The translations under genes were made by a program, and so were the position numbers. A stretch of 64,000 nucleotides of DNA. Source: SPCO01 sp964427285 (GTDB lineage: Bacteria; Chloroflexota; Limnocylindria; Limnocylindrales; CSP1-4). The notes below the pieces were generated by a model. It was not told where the DNA came from. It saw only the letters and a program-made list of their open reading frames with translations, and did no database searches. Below are positions 58,353 to 64,000 of this stretch, one piece after another. Numbering within the stretch: the first letter of the stretch is position 1; each line of letters begins with the position of its first letter. The stretch lies in NCBI GenBank assembly GCA_964427285.1, contig CAYRTS010000004.1, positions 1 through 64,000 of the forward strand, read 5' to 3'.

Positions 58353-59101
58353 GCGGGCCCATCGTCACACTTGACCGGGTGACCGCCGCCTATCGCGACC
58401 GCGTTGCCTTGCGCGACGTGAGCCTGGCGATCGAACGTGGTGAGCGGGTCGCCCTGATCGGGCCGAATGGCGCCGGCAAGTCCACGTTGCTGGCCGTGGT
58501 GACCGGGCTGCTGTCGACCACACGCGGGTCCGCACGGTTGGCCGGAGACCTCGTCGGCGGGCTCGATCGGCTCGAGGTCGCCCGGCGCATCGCCGTCGTG
58601 CCGGGTGCCGCGGGACTGCCGTTTGCGATGCGGGTGGAAGAGGTGATCGCGCTTGGTCGCCTCCCGCACGAAGACCCATTTCGGGGCCCTCGTCCAGCCG
58701 ATCGAGCCGCCGTCGCGGCGGCCATCGAGCGTGTCGGCGTTGGTCACCTCCTGGGTCGCGACGCCCGCGAGCTGTCGCTCGGGGAGCGCCAGCTCGTGCT
58801 GATCGCCATGGCCGTCGCACAGGCCGCGCCGGTCCTGATCCTGGACGAGCCGACGGTCCACCTGGACCTGCGCCACCAGGTCGGGGCGATGGAACTCCTG
58901 GTCGATCTGAACGAGCGTGACGGGACGACGGTGATCGCCGTTCTCCACGACCTCGCCCTGGCCAGCCACTTCTTCCCGCGGTTGATCCTGCTCGACGGCG
59001 GCCAGATCGCGGCCGACGGCGCGCCGTCAGATGTACTCAGTGGCGACCGCGTCCGCGAGGTCTTCGGAGTCGACCCGTCATTCGTTCGACTGGGCGTGTG
59101 A
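58349..59101 (+). CDS. btuD: Cobalamin ABC transporter ATPase BtuD
   Basis: A 250-residue ATPase: Walker A ALIGPNGAGKSTLLAV (about residue 40), Q-loop region VVPGAAGLPFAMRVEE, signature ELSLGERQLVLIAMA, Walker B PVLILDEPTVHLD, and H-loop VIAVLHDLALA. The TTG overlaps the btuC stop. It ends 45 bases before an aminotransferase gene, which may be on the same mRNA. Confidence 0.92.
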   Translation: MSGPIVTLDRVTAAYRDRVALRDVSLAIERGERVALIGPNGAGKSTLLAVVTGLLSTTRGSARLAGDLVGGLDRLEVARRIAVVPGAAGLPFAMRVEEVIALGRLPHEDPFRGPRPADRAAVAAAIERVGVGHLLGRDARELSLGERQLVLIAMAVAQAAPVLILDEPTVHLDLRHQVGAMELLVDLNERDGTTVIAVLHDLALASHFFPRLILLDGGQIAADGAPSDVLSGDRVREVFGVDPSFVRLGV

Positions 59102-59146
59102 CCCGCTTCACCAAGGGCTCGGAGATGACCGTACCCATCGTCGCTG

Positions 59147-60292
59147 ATGGTGCCCCATCATGGCGCGGTGCGTATCGCTGACTTCGCCCTGGAGCGCTTC
59201 TTCGCACGCTGGGAATTCAGCGCCCGCTACCTGTTATGCGCATCGGACGTCGAGGGCTACCCGATGGCCGACCTCCTCGCGCTCGCCGACGACCCAACCC
59301 GCGCGCTCTGGGATCACCTGAAGCTGGGCTACAGCGAGTCGACCGGTCACCCGCTCCTCCGCGCCGAGATTGCGTCTCTCTATGACGGGATCGATGCCGA
59401 CGAGGTGCTCATCTTTGCCGGGGCGGAAGAGGCCCTGTTCTGTCTGATGAACGTGCTGCTTGGAGCCGGCGACCATGCCATCGTCACGTGGCCTGGGTAC
59501 CAGAGCCTGTACGAGGTCGCCCGCGCGGCCGGCGCGGAGGTCACCCTCCACGAACTCCAGGAAACGAGTGGCTGGGCGCTTGATTTGGACCGGCTTCGCC
59601 GCCAGGTCACGCCCACGACGCGGCTCATCGTGGTCAACCTGCCGCACAACCCGACCGGCATGCTGGCCGACCGCTCGACCTTCGATGGCCTGGTCACGAT
59701 CGCGGCGGAGGCCGGCGCGCATCTCCTGGTCGACGAGGTCTACCGCGGTCTCGAGTTCGACGAGGGCGATCAACTGCCGGCCGGCGCCGACGCCCTGCCG
59801 CGTGGCATCTCGCTGGGCGTCATGTCCAAGTCATTCGCGCTGGCCGGGCTACGGATCGGCTGGCTCGCCACCCACGACCGCGAGCTGCTGGGCCGGATCG
59901 CCGCGTTCAAGGACTACACCACGATCTGCTCATCGGCGCCGTCGGAGATCCTGGCGATCATCGCCCTCCGCGCCCGCGATCGCGTCCTGGCGCGCTCCCG
60001 GGCCATCGTCGCCGCCAACATGGACCGTCTCGACGGCTTTTTCGAGGACTGGCCGGACCGGTTCAGCTGGGTTCGCCCGCGCGCGGGTTCGATCGGCTAC
60101 CCGCGTCTGAGGGTGCCCGGCGTCCGCATCGATGACTGGGCGGCCGAGCTCGTGGAGGCCGAAGGCGTCCTCCTGCTCCCGGCCTCCCAGTTCGGCCACT
60201 CGGGCAATTACTTCCGACTCGGTTTCGGTCGGACCAACTTGCCCGAGGCGCTCGACCACCTCGAGGCGTTTGCGCGGCGGACCTTGCGATGA
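59147..60292 (+). CDS. PLP-dependent aminotransferase, class I/II
   Basis: A fold-type-I aminotransferase of 381 residues. NLPHNPTGML (about residue 165), VDEVYRGLEF (about 195) and the PLP-lysine site MSKSFALAGLRIGWLA (about 225) are clear. The early block ESTGHPLLRAEIASLYDGID and the overall layout resemble capreomycidine-synthase-like aminotransferases, but the substrate is not known. A GTG at 59168 is an alternative start that gives MRIADFALERFFARWEF, also a typical N-terminus. It lies between btuFCD and lutABC. A CobD-like role in corrinoid metabolism was considered but is not supported by specific motifs. Confidence 0.9.
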   Translation: MVPHHGAVRIADFALERFFARWEFSARYLLCASDVEGYPMADLLALADDPTRALWDHLKLGYSESTGHPLLRAEIASLYDGIDADEVLIFAGAEEALFCLMNVLLGAGDHAIVTWPGYQSLYEVARAAGAEVTLHELQETSGWALDLDRLRRQVTPTTRLIVVNLPHNPTGMLADRSTFDGLVTIAAEAGAHLLVDEVYRGLEFDEGDQLPAGADALPRGISLGVMSKSFALAGLRIGWLATHDRELLGRIAAFKDYTTICSSAPSEILAIIALRARDRVLARSRAIVAANMDRLDGFFEDWPDRFSWVRPRAGSIGYPRLRVPGVRIDDWAAELVEAEGVLLLPASQFGHSGNYFRLGFGRTNLPEALDHLEAFARRTLR

Positions 60293-60323
60293 TCCTCGCT
60301 TGGCGGCGCGGCGGCTGAACGCG

Positions 60324-61076
60324 ATGCGCATCGCCCTGTTCATCAGCTGCTACAACGATGTGCTGTTCCCCGAGGTCGGACGGGCCATCGTTCGTCTCCT
60401 TCGGCGACTGGGCCACGAGGTCGAGTTCCCCTCGGAGCAGACGTGCTGCGGGCAGATGCACTACAACTCGGGCTATCAGGACGCCTGTATACCGCTCGTC
60501 GAGCGCTTCGTCGATGCGTTCGCGGGGTACGACGTCATCGTCACGCCCTCGGGGTCGTGCGCCTCGATGGTTCGGCGCCACCACCCGTTGGTCGCGGAGT
60601 TGGCGGCCGAACGCGGACAGGACGGCGCCGGTTTGTCGGTGCGAGTCGCCGCCGTCGCGCCCCGGGTCCTGGAGCTGAGCGAATTCCTCGTCGACGTGCT
60701 GGGCGTCACCGATGTCGGCGCCCGGTTCCCCCATACGGTGGCGTTCCACCCCACCTGCCACTCGACACGGCTGCTTGGCGTCGGGGATCGGCCGGCCCGG
60801 CTGCTCGCCGCGGTCGACGGATTGACCCTGCTCGATCTGCCTCGATCGGAGGCCTGCTGCGGGTTCGGCGGGACGTTCGCGATCAAGAATGCCGACACCT
60901 CGGTCGCGATGGGGCTCGACAAGGTCGACGACGTCTTGCACTCCGGCGCGGAGGTCCTCACCGCCGGCGACACCTCGTGTCTGATGCACATCGGCGGGCT
61001 GCTGTCGCGGCGAGGATCAGCGGTGCGGGTGATGCACCTCGCCGAGATCCTGGCCACGACCGGGACTGACGCGTGA
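60324..61076 (+). CDS. lutA: Lactate utilization protein LutA (CCG-domain subunit)
   Basis: A 250-residue cysteine-rich protein with two CCG domains: FISCYNDVLFPEVG with QTCCGQMHYNSGYQD, and AFHPTCHSTRLL with EACCGFGGTFAIKN. It forms part of the LutABC complex that oxidises L-lactate to pyruvate. The ATG at 60324 follows the aminotransferase by 31 bases; the open frame upstream is not needed. It overlaps lutB by four bases (GTGA). Confidence 0.93.
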   Translation: MRIALFISCYNDVLFPEVGRAIVRLLRRLGHEVEFPSEQTCCGQMHYNSGYQDACIPLVERFVDAFAGYDVIVTPSGSCASMVRRHHPLVAELAAERGQDGAGLSVRVAAVAPRVLELSEFLVDVLGVTDVGARFPHTVAFHPTCHSTRLLGVGDRPARLLAAVDGLTLLDLPRSEACCGFGGTFAIKNADTSVAMGLDKVDDVLHSGAEVLTAGDTSCLMHIGGLLSRRGSAVRVMHLAEILATTGTDA

Positions 61077-62587
61077 TCGAACCCGTGCGGGTCCCACGTC
61101 GTGCCCGGCCCGAGCCGACCTTTGCGGGGACCCCGCCGTTTCCTGAGGCCGCACGAACCGCCCTGGCCAACGAGCAACTCCGGGCGAACCTGGGCCGCGC
61201 GACCGCCACGATCCGGACAAAGCGAGCGGCGGTCGTAGCCGAGCGTGCCGACTGGGAAGCCCTGCGCCTGGCCGGGGCGGCGATCAAGGACGAGGTGCTC
61301 CGCGACCTGCCCGCGCTGCTCGACCAGCTCGAACGTGCGGTGCAGGCGGCTGGCGGCGTCGTCCATTGGGCGCGCGACGCCGCCGAGGCGAACTCGATCG
61401 TGGCAGCGATCGTTCGCGTCAGCGGAGCCACGGAGGTCGTCAAGGTCAAGTCGATGGCGACCCAGGAGATCGAACTCAACGAGGCGCTCCGCCAGGAGGG
61501 GATCGACGTCTGGGAGACCGATCTCGCCGAGATGATCGTGCAGCTCGGTCACGACCTCCCGTCACACATCCTCGTCCCGGCGATCCACCGCAACCGGACC
61601 GAGATCCGGGACATCTTCCTCGACGAGATGGCACTCGCCGGCCGGCCCGCCCCCGAAGGGCTCACCAACGACCCCGCGGCACTTGCCGAGGCGGCGCGGC
61701 TTCATCTGCGCGAGAAGTTTCTGCGGGCTCGGGTGGCGGTCTCCGGGGCCAACTTTGCGGTCGCCGAGACCGGCACGGTCGTCGTCGTCGAATCGGAGGG
61801 CAACGGGCGGATGTGCCTGACCCTGCCGCAGGTCCTGATCACGGTGATGGGGATCGAGAAGCTCGTCCCGACCTGGCGCGACCTCGAGGTCTTCCTCCAG
61901 CTGCTGCCGCGCTCGGCGACCGCGGAGCGAATGAACCCGTATACCTCGATGTGGACGGGTGTAACCCCCGGCGATGGACCCCAGTCGTTTCACCTGATCC
62001 TGCTGGACAACGGCCGGACGGACGTGCTGTCGGATACCGTCGGTCGGCAGGCCCTCCGCTGCATCCGCTGCTCAGCGTGTCTCAACGTCTGTCCCGTTTA
62101 CGAGCGGACAGGCGGACAGGCATACGGCTCGGTCTATCCGGGACCGATCGGGGCGATCCTGACGCCCCAGCTCCGCGGGATCGCGAAGCACCCGGTCGAC
62201 AAGCAGACGGCGTCGCTGCCGTTCGCCTCATCGCTGTGCGGCGCCTGCTTCGATGTCTGCCCCGTCCGGATCGATATCCCTGAAGTCCTGGTCCATCTGC
62301 GCGGGCAGGTGGTCCGCCAGTCCGAGGCGACCCACCGGCTGCCCACAGCGGAGGCCATGGCGATGGGCGCGGCCGCCTGGACGCTGCGATCGCCGGGGCG
62401 GCTCGGCTTCGCCGAGCGGGCCGCGGGCCTCGCCGGTCGGGTCCTCGGTCGGCGTGGCGGGCTGGGTCGGATTCGGGGACCTGGCCCCGTCGCTGGCTGG
62501 TTCCGGGCTCGCGACCTCAAGGCGCCTGCACGCGAATCATTCCGGGCCTGGTGGCGTCGGACCGGCGGCGGTAGGGACGCCGACTGA
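61073..62587 (+). CDS. lutB: Lactate utilization protein LutB (iron-sulfur subunit)
   Basis: A 504-residue iron-sulfur protein. The N-terminal LUD domain has SMATQEIELNEAL, ETDLAEMIVQLGHDLPSHIL and ETGTVVVVESEGNGRM. Two 4Fe-4S motifs follow: CIRCSACLNVCPVY (about residue 330) and CGACFDVCPV (about 390). The tail is Arg/Gly-rich. The GTG overlaps lutA, and its stop shares a base with the lutC ATG. Confidence 0.94.
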   Translation: MIEPVRVPRRARPEPTFAGTPPFPEAARTALANEQLRANLGRATATIRTKRAAVVAERADWEALRLAGAAIKDEVLRDLPALLDQLERAVQAAGGVVHWARDAAEANSIVAAIVRVSGATEVVKVKSMATQEIELNEALRQEGIDVWETDLAEMIVQLGHDLPSHILVPAIHRNRTEIRDIFLDEMALAGRPAPEGLTNDPAALAEAARLHLREKFLRARVAVSGANFAVAETGTVVVVESEGNGRMCLTLPQVLITVMGIEKLVPTWRDLEVFLQLLPRSATAERMNPYTSMWTGVTPGDGPQSFHLILLDNGRTDVLSDTVGRQALRCIRCSACLNVCPVYERTGGQAYGSVYPGPIGAILTPQLRGIAKHPVDKQTASLPFASSLCGACFDVCPVRIDIPEVLVHLRGQVVRQSEATHRLPTAEAMAMGAAAWTLRSPGRLGFAERAAGLAGRVLGRRGGLGRIRGPGPVAGWFRARDLKAPARESFRAWWRRTGGGRDAD

Positions 62588-63243
62588 TGGCCGCCGAAGG
62601 CGGGCGAACCCCCGACGCAAGGGCCGTCGTATTTGAACGGATTCGTGCGGCGCTCCTGGACCGGCCGCCGACGGTCGCCATCCCGAGAGACTATGAGCGA
62701 GCCCTGCCGACGGGAACTGACATCGCTGACCTGTTCGTTGAGCGGGTCAGCCACTACCGCGCGACGGTGCATCGAGCGACGGCGGCGGGCCTGCCCGCCA
62801 CCGTCGCCTCCGTGCTGGCGACGCACGGGGTGACGCGGCTGGCCTTGCCCAGCGGGCTCCCAGTTGCTTGGCTGGCCGCGGCCCCACACGTCGAGCTGGT
62901 CGGCGACGAACCACCCATCTCCTTCGGCGACCTCGACCGGCTCGATGGCGTGATCACGACCTGCGCGGTGGCCATCGCGGAGACCGGGACGATCGTCCTC
63001 GATGGCGGGCCAGGCCAGGGACGGCGCGTCCTCAGCCTGCTGCCCGATCTGCACGTCTGCGTGGTCATGACCTCACAGGTCGTCGGCACCGTGCCGGAAG
63101 CGCTGGCGCGCCTGTCGCCGACCAGCCCCCAGACCTGGATCAGCGGCCCATCGGCGACCAGCGACATCGAACTTGAACGCGTGGAGGGCGTCCACGGCCC
63201 CCGCCGCCTCGAAGTGATCCTGGTCGAGAATTTGCTTGTCTGA
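62587..63243 (+). CDS. lutC: Lactate utilization protein LutC (LUD domain)
   Basis: A 218-residue LUD-domain protein, the third subunit of the lactate oxidase complex. TCAVAIAETGTIVLDGG (about residue 120), GRRVLSLLPDLHVCVV and the C-terminal SGPSATSDIELERVEGVHGP are conserved. The ATG shares one base with the lutB stop, completing a coupled lutABC unit. Confidence 0.93.
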   Translation: MAAEGGRTPDARAVVFERIRAALLDRPPTVAIPRDYERALPTGTDIADLFVERVSHYRATVHRATAAGLPATVASVLATHGVTRLALPSGLPVAWLAAAPHVELVGDEPPISFGDLDRLDGVITTCAVAIAETGTIVLDGGPGQGRRVLSLLPDLHVCVVMTSQVVGTVPEALARLSPTSPQTWISGPSATSDIELERVEGVHGPRRLEVILVENLLV

Positions 63244-63264
63244 TGGTGCTGCATGCAGTACCAT
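63236..63264 (+). promoter_or_regulatory. Promoter and operator of a toxin-antitoxin operon
   Basis: TTGTCT (63236-63241), 17 bases, then TACCAT (63259-63264), which ends seven bases before the ATG at 63272. A 22-base palindrome with one mismatched pair, ATGGTGCTGCATGCAGTACCAT (63243-63264 with its -10 half), overlaps the promoter. This is the expected place for an antitoxin-binding site. Confidence 0.55.
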
Positions 63265-63271
63265 CACCATC

Positions 63272-63291
63272 ATGAAGCGAATCACGACGAC
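63272..63291 (+). CDS. Antitoxin-like N-terminus, cut by the assembly gap
   Basis: Only six full codons (MKRITT) are visible before the Ns. The start is preceded by a -10 and palindrome. A start of this kind and the toxin-like tail after the gap suggest a VapB/ribbon-helix-helix antitoxin. The identity is inferred from context. Confidence 0.35.
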
Positions 63292-63391
63292 NNNNNNNNN
63301 NNNNNNNNNNNNNNNNNNNNNNNNNNNNNNNNNNNNNNNNNNNNNNNNNNNNNNNNNNNNNNNNNNNNNNNNNNNNNNNNNNNNNNNNNNN
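63292..63391. other. Assembly gap of 100 Ns
   Basis: Exactly 100 Ns, which is a usual placeholder for a scaffold gap of unknown length. The real distance may be several hundred bases, enough for an antitoxin gene and most of a PIN-domain toxin. Confidence 0.97.
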
Positions 63392-63448
63392 CGCGACTTC
63401 AGCATCATCCGGCCGCGTCACGTCGCGGCGTTCGAGATCCTGCCCTGA
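63392..63448 (+). CDS. C-terminal end of a VapC-like PIN-domain toxin
   Basis: Eighteen residues, RDFSIIRPRHVAAFEILP, then a stop. This is the typical end of VapC-type PIN ribonucleases, where an aspartate in DRRxF closes the active site and RPRHV...LP follows. The gene start lies in the gap. Its stop abuts the convergent GcvT-family gene. Confidence 0.6.
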   Translation, partial: RDFSIIRPRHVAAFEILP

Positions 63449-64000
63449 TCAGGCCCGTTTGCGGGGGAGGTCCAGGAAGGGCAGATCCACGACGGTGGCC
63501 GCGACACGGCCGCGGCGGCCTTCCACGGTCCATTCGACCGCGAGTTTGGTACCCATCCCCTCGAACGCCGGGCCGACCGACGCCAGCGCGATCGCCTGCT
63601 TGAGGATCGGGCTCCAGCCCCGGCTTGTGACGCGCCCCACCTGGCGGGCGCCGGCGAAGACCGGCACCGGCGAGCGATCGACGCTCGGGCTGATCGCCGG
63701 CGGCAGCCCCTGGGCGTCGTACAGGCCTTCGATGTCGTGCCAATCCAGCAGCAGGCCGACGAGACGTCGCGCCGGGCCACCTGCCCGCTTCTCGCGCTCG
63801 AGTGCCAGCCGTCCAACGAAGTCGCCCTTGTCGAAGCTGACCAGCCGTCCCAGCCCGATCTCGAACGGCGAGTACTGCTGCTCCGGGTTCATCGCGTGCC
63901 GCGTGGACGTGTAGTCGACTTCGAGCAGGATCAGCCCGGCCTCGAGTCGAACCACGTCGAGCGCAATCATGCCCGCCGGCCTGATCCCGAACGCCCCGCC
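63449..64000 (-). CDS. GcvT-family aminomethyltransferase-like protein, C-terminal part
   Basis: The frame is open to the right edge, so the N-terminus is outside. The 184 visible residues include GMIALDVVRLEAGLILLEVDY, then SPFEIGLGRLVSFDKGDFVG, and the C-terminal barrel with PVFAGARQVGRVTSRGWSP. These are the middle and C-terminal parts of the GcvT/DmdA/sarcosine-dehydrogenase superfamily, which binds tetrahydrofolate. The sequence around STRHAMNPEQQYSP is closer to sarcosine/dimethylglycine-type members than to standard GcvT, but the substrate cannot be set. Confidence 0.85.
   Translation of the reverse strand, partial: GGAFGIRPAGMIALDVVRLEAGLILLEVDYTSTRHAMNPEQQYSPFEIGLGRLVSFDKGDFVGRLALEREKRAGGPARRLVGLLLDWHDIEGLYDAQGLPPAISPSVDRSPVPVFAGARQVGRVTSRGWSPILKQAIALASVGPAFEGMGTKLAVEWTVEGRRGRVAATVVDLPFLDLPRKRA

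Noticed and set aside
63253..63291. Frame MQYHHHHEANHDD before the Ns, resembling a His-tag
   Set aside because: The histidine run comes from the CAT repeats near the palindrome; the MKRITT frame has a better promoter distance and a typical antitoxin start.

Overview
The window is very GC-rich, densely packed bacterial chromosome. Many starts are GTG or TTG, and most neighbouring genes overlap by 1 or 4 bases (ATGA, GTGA, TTGA, TGATG). Full menaquinone synthesis, a short-form S-adenosylhomocysteinase, NodI/NodJ-type exporters, YhaO/YhaN-like proteins, LutABC and frequent -10 boxes (TANNNT) only 6-9 bases before start codons together suggest a member of the Chloroflexota, perhaps a metagenome-assembled genome. 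The phylum is inferred, not proven. One run of 100 Ns (63292-63391) marks a scaffold join.

Layout. 1-2615: the C-terminal part of DnaK, convergent with an MFS exporter. 2741-13606: a tetR-menF-menD-menH-menB-menA-menC-menE/hydrolase-menG operon, headed by a perfect palindromic operator placed at the predicted transcription start. Its menE is fused in frame to a second alpha/beta hydrolase. 13630-16192: an ABC-2 exporter with one ATPase and two permeases. 16313-19864: dnaJ, prmA, a small membrane protein, a HIT protein and a lipoprotein. 19910-23703: rpsU, yqeY, a 7TM-HD phosphodiesterase (PgpH type), a 48-codon reading frame and ybeY. 23715-28952 (minus strand): a hypothetical protein, a large YhaN-like SMC-type ATPase, and a YhaO/Mre11-like protein that has lost almost all of its metal ligands. 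29214-35238: pth, mfd with an unusual N-terminal extension, and an MFS transporter.

35321-40743 is a SAM-cycle block: apt, mtnA, a GNAT, ahcY and metK. 40747-48721 (minus strand) holds two complete PotD-PotB-PotC sets for spermidine/putrescine-type ABC uptake, served by one PotA ATPase, with an HbpS/GlcG-like gene between the sets. A divergent XRE-cupin regulator (48952) faces potA. A near-perfect 31-bp palindrome lies just downstream of a good potA promoter. 49530-52479 makes activated mannose: manC, a phosphohexomutase and a cupin-type mannose-6-phosphate isomerase. 52538-52904 encodes a tiny SWIM zinc-finger protein behind a possible leaderless leader peptide. 52954-55818 (minus strand) holds three exported or membrane proteins of unknown role, one with a metzincin-like zinc motif.

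55975-59101 is a cobalamin riboswitch followed by btuFCD. Then come an aminotransferase and lutABC (lactate oxidation). The window ends with a toxin-antitoxin pair broken by the assembly gap and a partial GcvT-family protein.

The genes worth most attention are the nuclease-dead YhaO partner of an intact YhaN ATPase, the MenE-hydrolase fusion in a men operon with no MenI, and the two operator palindromes that overlap predicted transcription starts.
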